This document shows, in pieces, positions 23,801 through 34,031 of a stretch of 64,000 nucleotides of DNA. The position numbers and the translations under genes are program-made. A model generated the notes under the pieces. The model was given only the letters and a program-made list of their open reading frames with translations. It had not been told where the DNA came from and did no database searches. Position 1 is the stretch's first letter. Each line of letters opens with the position of its first letter. The DNA is from Actinostola sp. cb2023 (Eukaryota > Cnidaria > Anthozoa > Actiniaria > Actinostolidae): positions 1-64,000 of the forward strand of contig JAUJYZ010001167.1 in NCBI GenBank assembly GCA_033675265.1, written 5' to 3'.

Positions 23801-26800
23801 ATTTGATTTCTCCCTATGCTTGGATGTCGAATTTTGTATATTTTGCCATGCATGCAGGGTGAGGGAAAATGGAAAAAGGTACCATGCTGTATGGGTTTTT
23901 TTTCACTGAATACATTTCTCTGGCCGGGCCAGGATTGTTTATGCAAACTTACGGTTTTATAATAATAATATTTATGGTCCACATGTATAACTGAGCATTA
24001 TATTGCATGATTTCGTTGCAAATTTATGGCCAGTATGTGTTTGATATGCAACAGTACAAGTGTATATAATATATAATACCATTACTAGTATTATTATCAT
24101 TATTATTATTATTATTATTATTTTATTATATTATTACAATTATCATTATTAAATGTGTTGGTATTAATAATAAATGTATATATACACTACTGATGTACTT
24201 GCCTCTACCATGTAATGAATATATAAACACATTTAATAACACATGTAATTATTGATGAGTTTCAACTTTGATACTAAATTGAACAACAACGCAAAAAAAA
24301 AAATACGACGTTTCGAGATCCTCCAATGTCATTATCAAGTAAAGCTGAATAATAATATACACGAATATTTATTCAGTGTACAACTGTCAATAGCAAAGTA
24401 AATAGGAGATCATTTAAATGATACCTGTGTTAACAGCACTGGGGTGACTAGCTTGCCTGTGTTAACAGCACTGGGGTGACTAGCTTGCCTGTGTTGACAG
24501 CACTGGGGTGACTAGCTTGCCTGTGTTGACAGCACTGGGGTGACTAGCTTGCCTGTGTTTTAACTAGCTTGCCTGTGATAACAGCACTGGGGTGACTAGC
24601 TTGCCTGTGTTAACAGCACTGGGGTGACTAGCTTGCCTGTGTTAACAGCACTGGGGTGACTAGCTTGCCTGTGTTAACAGCACTGGGGTAACTAGCTTGC
24701 CTGTGTTAACAGCACTGGGGTGACTAGCTTGCCTGTGTTAACAGCACTGGGGTGACTAGCTTACCTGTGTTAACAGCACTGGGGTGACTAGCTTGCCTGT
24801 GTTACCAGCACTGGGGTGACTAGCTTGCCTGTGTTAACAGCACTGGGGTGACTAGCTTACCTGTGTTAACAGCACTGGGGTGACTAGCTTGCCTGTGTTA
24901 ACAGCACTGGGGTCATACCCAGAAATCAGAGACATGCCTGGTCGCGCAGCTCATTATTCATAAGCTTTTCGTACATTTACATATCAAAGAGAAATGGTAG
25001 AAATGTATGGCAAAACATAGAAAATCAGAAATATCTGAAGAACTAAACTTCGGATGCAAACTCCCGATAGCTAATTCACAAGTTTAATGTTTTGGGTGCT
25101 CGAATCGAGTACACTTCTTACAATCAAGCGAAAATAAAGTATGACAAAATCGATTTCAAAAATCGCTCTCTCAACAACATCTCACCTCTGTCATTTACTG
25201 TAAAAGGCCGCCAAATTGAGGAAATTCCTAAAAGTTGGAGTCCGGTAGCAGCTTCGTCGAGCATGGTACACACTTTCCCGATAGCCAGATCGAAAGGACG
25301 TCATCTAAACTCACAGAATATCACACTTGTTTGGCCATAAATTCCACTTCTAATATGACAAAGTCCAGCCAAAGATAAGCTAAATTCCACTTTCGCCGAT
25401 ACAGAAGCATACTGAGTAAATATACTGTTTTCACCGTTGTTTTTCACTCGATGAAACGCTTCTGTCAAGATTATTTGGATCGCCATGTTTACATAAGTAG
25501 CCTGGCCTGTTTGATTACACAGGACACCCAGAGATAGTTAGCTGAGTTAGGCTCAAAAAGCGAGAAATAGGAGAGACGATGAAGGGGAGGGGGTTCAACT
25601 TTGGGCTTCCTGTGGTAAATACCATTTACGTATCTTTTTGCTAAATTTGCAATTATTTTAAAATGTAGAGGATGTATGATCAAGATCGCTTCACACTATT
25701 AGTTTGTGATTCAGATTTCACATAGTTTACATGAATTTGAGCATAATCTTTTGATTCTGGGTAACTCCGCTGACACAAATAATCGTAGACGCAAAATGTC
25801 TCTGATTTCTGGCAATGGACTAGCTTACCTGTGTTAACAGCACTGGGGTGACTAGCTTGCCTGTGTTACCAGCACTGGGGTGACTAGCTTGCCTGTGTTA
25901 ACAGCACTGGGGTGACTAGCTTACCTGTGTTAACAGCACTGGGGTGACTAGCTTGCCTGTGTTAACAGCACTGGGGTGACTAGCTTACCTGTGTTAACAG
26001 CACTGGGGTGACTAGCTTGCCTGTGTTACCAGCACTGGGGTGACTAGCTTGCCTGTGTTAACAGCACTGGGGTGACTAGCTTGCCTGTGTTAACAGCACT
26101 GGGGTGACTAGCTTGCCTGTGTTAACAGCACTGGGGTGACTAGCTTGCCTGTGTTAACAGCACTGGGGTGACTAGCTTGCAGCTTGCCTGTGTTAACAGC
26201 ACTGGGGTGACTAGCTTGCCTGTGTTAACAGCACTGGGGTGACTAGCTTGCCTGTGTTAACAGCACTGGGGTGACTAGCTTGCAGCTTGCCTGTGTTAAC
26301 AGCACTGGGGTGACTAGCTTCCCTGTGTTAACAGCACCGGAGTGACTGTAGATAGTTTATAGTTAGTGTGATGCCTTCAGGCTTTATTTATATAATTATT
26401 AAACATTTCATTGCAGTATTAGCTAGTATTGAAAAAAGTATTAGCTAGTATTACAAAACTGATTTGTGTAACTGAATTTTACATCACCTGGAACAAATAA
26501 TCTATTATATAGCTTCTCAAAATTAATATCGGCCAAAAGGAAAGCCTACACACTAAAGCCATTAATTCATTAATTTGGTTATTTCGGCCTTATTGACAGA
26601 GTTCTTTTGCTCTTTACGTTAATGCTTTCCTCTTTCGGCTTTCCTAGTTTTGTATGTAAATAGCCGTGACTATGTGTATACATAGCATATGTATATGTAT
26701 AAGTTTCTCCGCTATCAAATTGTTCTGTAAGATGTAGATGTTCAGAGGATTATGTCGGACATCCGAGTCACGTTACTTTGAATTAAATACAATAATAATA

Positions 26801-29455
26801 ATCATAATAATAAATACAAGCGTCGAACTTACCTTTGCCGCGTGGGTGATGAGCATTTTTAACTCGAGTTACCATAGCACATATCCAATTGTCAAGGTAA
26901 CTCGACTATCATTCCAATTGAAGATATTAAATGTGATATTTGCTTTCTTGTGTATGCGAGATGCGTGAGATGGCATGCACTCCAGTGTTTGAAACAAAGG
27001 CGATCCGGTTTTGATACCCTGGTTCCAGAGGCTTTGTTAACTGCGAGCTGCGAAGCAGCGAGAAAGAAAATCAAAGCCTCTGGTCGCGGCCGTTACGAAT
27101 CTCACTTTCATGCAGACACCTAATCAATGACAGCCGTCAAGCATGTCAAATACAATCGACCAATCAGCGAACGGGGATCGTCTTACAAAAGTACTGATTG
27201 GTCGATTGTATCTGACATGTTGGACGGCTGTCATTGATTAGGTGTCTGCATGAAAGTGAGATTCGTAACGGCCGCGACCAGAGGCTTTGATTTTCTTTCT
27301 CGCTGCTTCGCAGCTCGCGGGACGCCGCACATCGTATCTAAAAAAGCCTCTGGAACCAGGGTACGGTTTTGAATGCATGCTTTCTCGTAAAACAAGGAAA
27401 CTTTCTGAAGGCATAGTTATTCGAATACGCCGGGTGTAGTTTATCAAAAAAGTAGCAAAATTAACCACACTATACAAAAGTTAAGTAGAACAATACAAAG
27501 ATGCGTGATTTAACAATATTATTATTACTATGTAGTAATTCGGCCGGAAATGCCACTAACCGGACCAAGTTGCTAGTTAATTCAAAGATAATATTTTGTA
27601 TTCTTTGTTTCGCTAAAGTCCTCGCTGGATATATTTCACAATTGCGGTATAAAAGCTTAGAAACAAGAACCACTTTGTATGTCACTAAATGCCACGTCTG
27701 ATTAGTTTTAATTTTAGTTTTACGTAATTAGCTTCATCTTTGCTCAGCCGCATTGTAGATGTTAGATTTTAGTTTTTCGCACACAAATACCCTGAAATAA
27801 AGGTAATCTACATCTAATAAATAAATGTAGCGCGACAGAATTTATTTAGTTTACGTGTCACACAGTTTGAGTCGTGACACAAAAGCGTACTTGGGGTTTT
27901 CACACCTACCAACGCTAACAGGATTTAACCCACAAATATGTGGTTTGCTCGCCTTTGAAAGGCGAGCAAACACAAAATAGTTCGGGCCGGGGCTCCTCAT
28001 AGGACGTTACTCAGCACAGGGAGCGCGACATATACTTATTGCGCGCGCGCTCTACCACAGGAAACCCATCGAAAAAGACGCAAATATCATTTTATTTAAT
28101 TATTTAGTAGCCTCAGAAACAATGGTTGAGCTCTTGTGTACCCGCTTGCTCTAAAACGGGACGTACAGTACATATCAGCGCATCGAGGTTCCAGGATGCG
28201 CTATATATATACTCTATATATTATCATACTGACACGCTAGTTTTATATTTCTTAATCTTACGGCTATAAGGCTATAAGTATACGAACGCAAACAGAACAA
28301 GCTCGTGCAAAGCAAGAAAAAAAAAAACGATGCACGAAAAACTTAAATATAGACGTGAGGAATTGAAAATAATACAATAAATCGATATATAGAAAACCAA
28401 ACCATTGCTAGATGGAAATCGAAATCGAAATCGAACGCAATCACATGATTGGATTCGATTGCATTCGGAAATCGAATGAAATCAAATGGTAAAAAAATCA
28501 GATTGTGAATATTCGATTGCATTCGATTTTTGAACGAATCGGCTTTCAATCGAACGTAATCAAACGTTCGATTGCGTTCGATTGAGCTCCACTCGATCCT
28601 AAATTTCAATCGAACGTAATCGAATGTTCGATTGTGTTGGATTGGCTCCAATTTTTGGTGAAATCGATTTCGATCGTTCGATTGATTACGTCGGGACTAA
28701 AGTAAATAAAAATAAGTAAATGAATGAATGATGATGTACATTAAAATGTACATGATACAGTAGTTTATTTCGAGACTTTGTAATTGATAACTGTCCGTTT
28801 GACGATATGTGGCCGGTAAGAGAGGTTTATATGGCTCCACTTGAAATAACGCCTTCCAACTGCTAACCTCCTACGTAGCCACCTATATATATAGTACATT
28901 GTGATTGGTCATTTTAATACGACACGATAAATACGTATATGAAAACGGCTTTGTTTTACTTACGTGATCCAACTGCTATAAATTGTCCAGTTTTACTGAG
29001 AATCAAAGATGACTGCATGCTGTTTACCCGTCTTGTTGCTTTGTTTGTAGCAGATTTATGGTCGGCCAGGGGTTGTGGCACCGAGCATCTCACCCTGCGG
29101 CATCGCCACCGAATGCCATAATCAGCTCGATGTTTCGGACATACTGTACAGTTATTGAGGCGTGCGACTCATCAAATGAAAATATTCCTTCACAATAAAC
29201 ACACATCACTTATGATTAAAATAAGAGGGGAAAGAAAAGAAAACACACACAGAGCTAATAGTTACCTGCGCGAGTGAGCAGCAGCTTCATTTCACTGTGG
29301 AGGGATACATCTTCACTTATCCCATCAATCTCAAGATGTCTGGAACCATCTTTTTTGCAGTTTTCCAGTGTAACACAGTGCACTATATCGGGATATTCTG
29401 GACTGGAACCACAAGAAAAATTCCCAACTAGAGAGGAAAAGCTACAGAGTGCCAT
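16919..29455 (-). CDS. Six-exon gene: Cys/His N-terminus, RNase-H-like core, C2H2-type finger
   Basis: My assembled model on the minus strand has exons 29455-29266, 29143-28964, 22906-22821, 20149-19034, 18911-17911 and 17832-16919. All five junctions have GT..AG ends and matching phases (1, 1, 0, 0, 1). The product is about 1,160 residues: a Cys/His block (CPKHR..WR..C), ICNAC, a helical middle, then DWAMKF, RQDNAGCYH and DFSDPQGGKG, a C-x4-C-x12-H-x5-C finger, the block GQSTGRKVDG and a Cys-rich tail. Motif spacing suggests an RNase-H-fold transposase/integrase-like core; that is inference. Breaks are in-frame TGA 18659-18657 (Ser in copy 1) and two 1-base shifts near 18018 and 17993. Either it is a recent pseudogene or the assembly has small errors. 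Introns 2 and 3 hold large transposons. Confidence 0.65.
17911..18911 (-). CDS. Exon 5 (RNase-H-like core) of the minus-strand family gene, with three lesions
   Basis: The acceptor ATTGACAG is before 18911 and the donor CAG/GTACAAG after 17911. It carries a Cys/His cluster (CDHKHEHICDQC), DWAMKF, WFGKRGISWHI, RQDNAGCYH, DFSDPQGGKGAADR and a basic region. TGA at 18659-18657 interrupts it between WK and HILRS. Near 18018 (an A5 run) and 17993 the frame shifts by one base each way relative to copy 1, after which VRVWRAYDIG is recovered. Confidence 0.7.
19034..20149 (-). CDS. Exon 4 (helical middle region) of the minus-strand family gene
   Basis: The acceptor CATATAG precedes 20149 and the donor AAG/GTAAAC is at 19033. 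It encodes an acidic/Ser-rich leader followed by a long, predicted helical region aligned to copy 1 through VPNVIHTL, CEETSFQPFSERT, RKSLQGLD and LYLKGDYK. The frame opens upstream of the first in-exon start-like codon at 20095, so the exon is internal, not a 5' end. Confidence 0.75.
20255..22645. mobile_element. 2.4-kb foldback element inside an intron
   Basis: The outer ends GCTAACGCATTCTAAACT and GCCAACGCGTTCTAAACT (complement) enclose long inverted arms, about 20600-21290 and 21545-22440, around a ~250-bp loop. The arms carry tandem ~76-bp units, each with the near-palindrome GGTTCCAAACTTTGGAACC: about four on the right (22182-22437) and fewer than two on the left. No transposase is visible. 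It lies wholly inside intron 3 of the minus-strand gene. Confidence 0.8.
22821..22906 (-). CDS. Exon 3 (CxxC) of the minus-strand family gene
   Basis: The acceptor TTGATTTAG precedes CAATATGC at 22906; copy 1 has the same TTTTAG/CAATATGC junction at 8330. The donor CAA/GTAAGT is at 22820. It encodes ICNACTVYMN, homologous to ICGKCRAKHK in copy 1. The phase is 1 on entry and 0 on exit. Confidence 0.7.
23090..24423. other. No gene; GC-rich palindrome and (ATT)n tract
   Basis: There is a palindrome around 23125-23170 (GACGCACACGGGG / CCCCGTGTGCGTC) that is a rearranged part of the TIR family, and (ATT)n at about 24095-24125. Open frames here are short and unrecognised. Confidence 0.5.
24424..24913. 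repeat. 32-bp minisatellite, first array (~15 copies)
   Basis: The unit is CCTGTGTTAACAGCACTGGG + GTGACTAGCTTG. Variants carry TTGACAG, TTACCAG or CTTACC, and one copy is truncated. The array is interrupted at 24914 by a TIR element and resumes at 25818 in exact register. There are no spacers, so this is not CRISPR-like. Confidence 0.95.
24914..25817. mobile_element. 904-bp TIR element inserted in the minisatellite
   Basis: The ends are CATACCCAGAAATCAGAGAC and, in complement, CATTGCCAGAAATCAGAGAC. The minisatellite resumes in register (GGGGT/GACTAG), so both boundaries are exact to a base or two. I find no target-site duplication. The open frame at 25092-25340 is not recognised. Confidence 0.8.
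25818..26345. repeat. 32-bp minisatellite, second array (~16 copies)
   Basis: Same unit as 24424-24913. Two copies have an extra AGCTTGC duplication (near 26180 and 26283). The last unit has diverged (CACCGGAGTGACTG). Confidence 0.95.
26346..27016. other. No gene seen
   Basis: AT-rich, with (ATA)n near 26790-26815. The open frame at 26738-26968 is not supported by any domain or splice evidence. Confidence 0.5.
27017..27361. mobile_element. TA-flanked palindromic MITE, CCCTGGTTCCAGAGGC ends
   Basis: An almost perfect inverted repeat: CCCTGGTTCCAGAGGC at 27017 pairs with GCCTCTGGAACCAGGG at 27361, flanked by TA (27015-27016 and 27362-27363). The arms are about 150 bp and include ATCAATGACAGCCGTC. 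It is non-coding; open frames on both strands mirror each other. Confidence 0.9.
28385..28690. repeat. Low-order repeat of (TCGATTGCATTCGAT)-like motifs
   Basis: Many overlapping copies of ATCGAAATCGAA and CGAACGTAATCGAATG, in both orientations. The open frame at 28343-28651 (minus) is a by-product. Confidence 0.75.
28964..29143 (-). CDS. Exon 2 (Cys/His block) of the minus-strand family gene
   Basis: The acceptor ACTGTACAG precedes 29143 and the donor CAC/GTAAGT follows 28964. The frame encodes CPKHRADYGIRWR, further Cys/His residues and ends AVGS in phase 1, as exon 3 requires. An alternative acceptor at about 29188 (GAAG/GAAT) would add a segment resembling GHFDLTEEQ of copy 1, but that reading needs one extra base near 29142, so a small indel here is possible. 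Confidence 0.6.
29266..29455 (-). CDS. Exon 1 of the minus-strand family gene
   Basis: ATG at 29455; the exon ends GCA G/GTAACT at 29266 (phase 1). The peptide begins MALCSFSS and ends MKLLLTRA, matching the N-terminus of copy 1 (MAFDSC.. to KLILARAG) in length and in the Cys-Gly and ARAG/TRAG landmarks. Copy 1 has no intron at this point. Confidence 0.65.
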
Positions 29456-29602
29456 TTACAGTCTCGGAAAGTAAATCACAAGTCACTGAATTATCTTGTA
29501 AACTTCTTGTGAAATCTTTAATATTTCGAAATATCACCAATGATGAGTTAATTTATTCAAAATATAGCAAAGTTCATGTGTCACGCGTGTGACTGTGTTA
29601 TT

Positions 29603-30945
29603 AGAACGATTTCACGTAACCAATGTTTAACATGCAAATGAGTTGGTGAGTAAAATAACATGCTAATGAGGTGTACGCGTGGCTACACGTGGGCACATTG
29701 TATTATCGGCTCACATATCATAACTAATTAAACACTTTTCATTTTAAAGGAATTTAAATTCATGACTCCAAATTCAAACTTCAAATGTAAATTGCCTTCT
29801 TCTGACTATTTTTGATTTACAAGTTAATAAACTAGATTGCTGTCGTAATTGCTCAGAAGCACTGAACGAAAATAAAGAAGAGCGTGTTTCAGCAAATACT
29901 TAGATATGTTGGAATAGTCTACTGAACACGTCTCTCTGCCAAAAAAGCCACAAGCTCGACGCAAATTGGCATCAACCACCTTGGATATGTCCAAATACTT
30001 CCTATAGCCTTATACGCTGTTTTACTTTCTAAGAATATGTGGCGTACCTGGGAAATAGAAAGTGCGTCTTCGAACGACAACCAAACATCGAGTGCCGCAG
30101 GTAAGTTCAATACAGCAAAGAATTCACTAATTAAATATTTCAACTTTTCATTGGCATTTATTCTTCAAAACATAAAACAGGCACCGAAAAGAAAACAAGA
30201 GAAACAAGAGCAAACGTAGGCGATATGGAAAGGAAGTTTATCCTTGAATGTTACAACCATTCCATGGGAAATGAATGGAAACAGGTCCTTCTTTTCACAA
30301 AAGAACGAATAATAGATGCAGGGCTGCCTCAGCGTGTTGTGCAGATATACATGGATGCCCCACAAGACCGCGTCATAAGTCGCATGAAAAATATCGTCAA
30401 GAAGGCCCTGGCGTCCCCACTTCCTTCCACTTCGGCAACATCCTCTAAGCCAATATATGCAGAGGAGCAAACAGAAATGCAGCAGAAGCAGATGAGGTAC
30501 GCTTCGAAAGGGACTCCAGCCCAGAGAAAGTTGCAAAGTAAATTGAGTAAAGAATTTGCAGCGTCCTCCTCGGATAGCGTTCCCTGCTGACCGAGAGAGC
30601 CGAGTTAAAGCAAAACAAAAAGAAGAGAAAAAGTGACAGGGAAGTTGCACGAAAAACGCAAGAAGCACATAAACAGACGTGCAACAACACACTCGAAAGA
30701 GTAAACAGTCTGCTGGTCAACGTGGACAGTCAAATTAAGAACAGCCAGAAAAAGGCTGCGTAAAGTCTGCAGCTTGAATCTCAGAGTCATTTTAAATTTA
30801 AATTCCTTCAGCTGTATTGCTTAATTGTTATCTTTCGATTGTTTAGCTGATTCACGGAAGTGTAGCCACGCGTACACCTCATTATCATGTTATTTTACTC
30901 ACCAACTCATTTGCATGTTAAACATTGGTTACGTGAAATCGTTCT
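29603..30945 (+). mobile_element. 1,343-bp TIR element with 3-bp (ATT) duplication
   Basis: The TIRs are 86 bp with one mismatch (AGAACGATTTCACGTAACC..GGCTACAC; 29603-29688 and 30860-30945). ATT flanks both sides. The repeat it interrupts (29554-29602 plus 30946-31069) is continuous at 16096-16280, with a single ATT at the join, which proves the insertion and its exact ends. Three-base duplications occur in PIF/Harbinger and some other superfamilies; the ends do not let me choose. It carries a two-exon gene. Confidence 0.92.
30037..30763 (+). CDS. Small spliced basic protein encoded by the 29.6-kb element
   Basis: Exon 1 30037-30100 (ATG..GCA G/GTAAGT) joins exon 2 from 30181 (AAAACAG/GCACC) in phase 1, and the frame continues through MERKFILECYNHSMGNEWKQ into a Lys/Glu-rich region. 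The frame closes at TGA 30588-30590. Shifting one base near 30586 restores a charged, coiled-coil-like tail to TAA 30761-30763, so the copy probably has a 1-base lesion. The product would be about 230 residues. I do not recognise the family and see no DDE motif; it may be an accessory protein of the element. A larger open frame on the opposite strand is a shadow. Confidence 0.6.
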
Positions 30946-30948
30946 ATT

Positions 30949-31669
30949 GTCACTTTGGACTAAATCATTCATTCTTCTTATATAAAAAACCTTTAATGTT
31001 ACTAAATTTCAAACCTTAAAGCTAAATAAGTTTTACAATAATGTATAGGACGAAGACAATGGAAATTACGGTAAGCTGTTTGTAAAGGACACTACGCCTA
31101 TTTCCCCTAGAACTGATTAGATACTGATTAGATAGTTGTTTTAGTTAGTTTAATTTAGTTGTGGTTCCACACAGTTTCCGTTAACGTCACAATATCCTGA
31201 TGATCTAATGTGCGGTACTCACGTCCCAAACTCGGATATTGGGTAGCAAATACCACTCCTAGTTTAGTAGTACTTCGAGATTCATTGGGAACGGTTGTGT
31301 AAAGTTTTGGTCGTCAACGTTTGTGTGCAACTGTTATACTTCGGTAACCTTTGGCAGTATTGTGGGACCGATATGTGAGTATAATTTTCTCTATTTAGTA
31401 GTTGTACGTTTTTTAGTAATGCACAAGACTTAAAGACCGCATTTAATAGTTCTTGTAGTTCGTGGCTTTAGTTTGTTTCAAAGTCTTTATAGAATACGCT
31501 AGAATCGCCATTATTGATTGTTGTATTAGTATTCAGCTTTATTTGTATAATTGTTTATAATCGCATTTAGCTATTTTAGAACGTTATTCTATGCCTATTT
31601 TACGAATTGTACTTGATTCATTTTAATGGAATGATTGGAATGTCAAATATTGTAGTTAACCTTAGCTTA
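30949..31669. other. Repeat remainder, then no feature
   Basis: The first ~120 bp is the right part of the repeat split by the 29603 element. The rest is AT-rich without a recognisable gene. Confidence 0.5.
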
Positions 31670-32973
31670 GGGGCGGACCATGTGATTTTTGATGGGGGGT
31701 GGGGGCGATTTAAAGCATGGTCGATATTTTTTTTTCACCTTTTCATGTTGCACGATATTTTTTCACTGCCTTAGGCCCTTGCACGATATTTTTTTTAACC
31801 AAATTTATTTTTGTTTGCCAATATCTATTCAGTTGCCAAATTGATAATATTGAAAATTGTATAATAAATTACCTTTGTTATTTTATTTTATTATTTGTAC
31901 AGTCTGTTGTTCTACTTACATCATGTGATTTATTAAATTTACATGCCATCAATCAATGAATGGTGAAATTTCCATTGAAACAGAAAAATCCTAGGGAGTA
32001 TAAGCTATTATAATATAAACTATGTGTGCCTCCCAAGAACGCGCGATTTGATTGTTTGTTGAGCGTGCATTGCTATGTTATAGAAGTACGGAGCAGCGAA
32101 AACAAAGCCGAAAACCTGTTTAAAACTAGTTTTATATTATAAAGCGAATAGAAGATGACTCTCCTTGCTTCTATACAAAAATAATGCACTTCTGAGGTCT
32201 TGAAAGCTGCTGAATGCACTCGCGTTCCGCTCGTGCATCCACTACCAGCAGTTTCAAGACCTCAGCGTGCATTAATTTTGTATAGAAGCACGGAGAGTCA
32301 TTTGCTTTAGTTAATTAAATATATAATTATTAAGTATTCAATGCTCGCGTTGCAATACTTTTCAGAGGCGTAGCATGCTTTTTTTCTAATGTACGCACAG
32401 AGAAACGAGTGCCGAAGCCGCGCGCTTCTAGGGTGGTAAGGGGGCATACTCCCCCTGGAAATTTTGAAATCTAGAGCCTTGGAAATACCATTTCTTCGTT
32501 TTCTAGCGGATTTTCTTGCTACACAAATAATGATATAGTAAAATGCTGATCACTCAGAATTTTTTGTAGTTTATTTTGTTTGAGACTGTTCACTGGGGCT
32601 GCTTCCAACTACAATAATATTATACATATACACACTCCCTGAAGTGCCATTTACCGGATTTCATAATTTCACTAGTCAGCTCTTACGATTTTGTCTTAGA
32701 TTTTTTTTTTTAATATTTATATTTTAATGATTTTAAATTGTACACACGTGTGTATACGTGCATAATGCACGCTACGCCCCTTGGGCTACAATGCTAGGTT
32801 TTGAATTTGAAATTAAAATTTAAAAAAAGCTGAAGTTGGTGTCACAATAATGCACGATATTTTTTTTGATGCATTTGTTCTTGCACGATATTTTTTTAAA
32901 GGTGGAAGTGCTTGCTCGATATTTATTTTGGGATTTAACCCCCACCCCCATCAACGATCAAATGGTCCGCCCC
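31670..32973. mobile_element. PIF/Harbinger-like TIR element (TTA duplication, GGGG ends)
   Basis: The ends GGGGCGGACCAT and complement are flanked by TTA (31667-31669 and 32974-32976). Subterminal copies of TTGCACGATATTTTTTT sit inside both ends. A 3-bp TTA duplication with G-rich ends is characteristic of PIF/Harbinger. No transposase is seen in its 1.3 kb, so I take it as non-autonomous. It contains the palindrome at 32155-32301. Confidence 0.8.
32155..32301. repeat. Palindrome nested in the Harbinger-like element
   Basis: ATGACTCTCC..TTGCTTCTATACAAAA pairs with the right half (TTTTGTATAGAAGCACGGAG, AGTCAT). The arms are about 60 bp, including GAGGTCTTGAAA. Probably a nested foldback element. 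Confidence 0.8.
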
Positions 32974-32976
32974 TTA

Positions 32977-33245
32977 GTTCTTGTTATACTATTACTATTG
33001 CAGTTTACGATTGAATGCTATCCTGATTGATTGATATCCAGATTGATAAAGGATTAAAATAAGCTTGATACGCTACTCAAGACTCACGAATCACATCTTC
33101 GCTTCGCCTCGGTCATTAGTGAGAATTGTCTGGCCCCTATCAACTTGTCGTCGCTCCTCAATCCGTAAAATAGCCCCTAATTGAACACTCAACTGCCTGC
33201 TACGATCTACCTCGCCTTTCGAGTATCGCTGCAGTCAGCTACACT
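32977..33245. other. Short spacer, no feature recognised
   Basis: There is no repeat match or exon evidence between the Harbinger-like element and the repeat at 33246. Confidence 0.4.
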
Positions 33246-34031
33246 GTTTCATATAGTAGATAGTTCTCTTCTGACCTGTAGCGTGACATACTTCGTTATC
33301 TCCCGCAGTGCTCAGTTAATCGGCTTATTATCTAAAACAATTGACTGAATCATATTTTGATACCACACAAACAGTTTCAAGTGAAAAAAATCGATCCTAT
33401 CGCAATTTATTTTCTCTCAGTAGTTGTATATTGACATATCACCGTGAAATTAGGTATCCGCCTAGTGGTGTCTTTGTTGTGAGTTAAAATTCCGTCACGC
33501 GGGCGCATTTCAATTGTCGGAGCTGCAACTTGGCGAAGAGAAACTAGAATAAGCATGCTTTGATGGAATATAGTTCTTTATTCGATTTGTTAGGTACCAG
33601 TATATAGGGAGATATCAGGGGGGTCAACTTGCTCTACATTTTGGTTGTTAAGGAACCACTCGAACATAGCTTGGTTTAGAAGGCCAGTAAAATGCACAAT
33701 AAAAATAGTTTTGCTAACATTTTACAGCAAATAGGAAAGCTCGAGTGTTGTTCTAACTGATTGAAAAATATCATTAAGATCGAATACTTTGCTCGCCGCT
33801 ATCATCTCTTTAAAGTCGACTCACGATTCGTGCATATTAATGAGGAAAAATCGGCACTTTTATTCAAATTTCAAACTTTTGTAAAAATCTCAAAATCAAA
33901 ATCGCGCTGGGATTTTTTAGTATGATTTCCTAAAAGAGATCACCCAAAGGGATATTTTGGTGAAATAAAAACAAATCCGATTATTCACAACTGATTTGAG
34001 ATTCTCGGTCCTTACAGGCATACGCTCTTAA
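33246..34031. repeat. ~785-bp dispersed repeat, inverted copy of 15308-16092
   Basis: Reverse-complement match along the whole length to 15308-16092, including GATCACCCAAAGGGAT, GTCGACTCACGATT and GCGGGCGCATTTCAATTG. Confidence 0.85.

Larger units (their letters stand above)
23026..28138. mobile_element. Possible ~5.1-kb TIR-bounded insertion in intron 2 (ends related to 61025-63004)
   Basis: The left end CACAGTCAGCCCAACC..TTGCTTCTGAGGCTAC and the right end in reverse complement (CACAAGAGCTCAACC..) share about 60 bp with each other and with the TIRs of the element at 61025. The outermost 12 bp differ between the ends. The flanking 7-mers TCCCCGC and TACCCGC differ by one base, a possible target duplication. 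Both ends fall inside intron 2 of the minus-strand gene. No transposase is visible inside. Two independent solo ends remain possible. Confidence 0.45.

Noticed and set aside
23612..23982. Possible coding exons on both strands
   Set aside because: No acceptor/donor pair with matching phase and no recognisable domain.
24424..26345. Regular ~32-bp repeats that could suggest a CRISPR array
   Set aside because: Units are directly adjacent with no unique spacers, no cas genes are present and the context is eukaryotic; it is a minisatellite.
30165..30720. Minus-strand open frames of 91-175 codons rich in Phe/Leu/Cys
   Set aside because: Opposite strand of the lysine-rich plus-strand exon in the 29603-30945 element; the plus-strand reading has matching splice sites.
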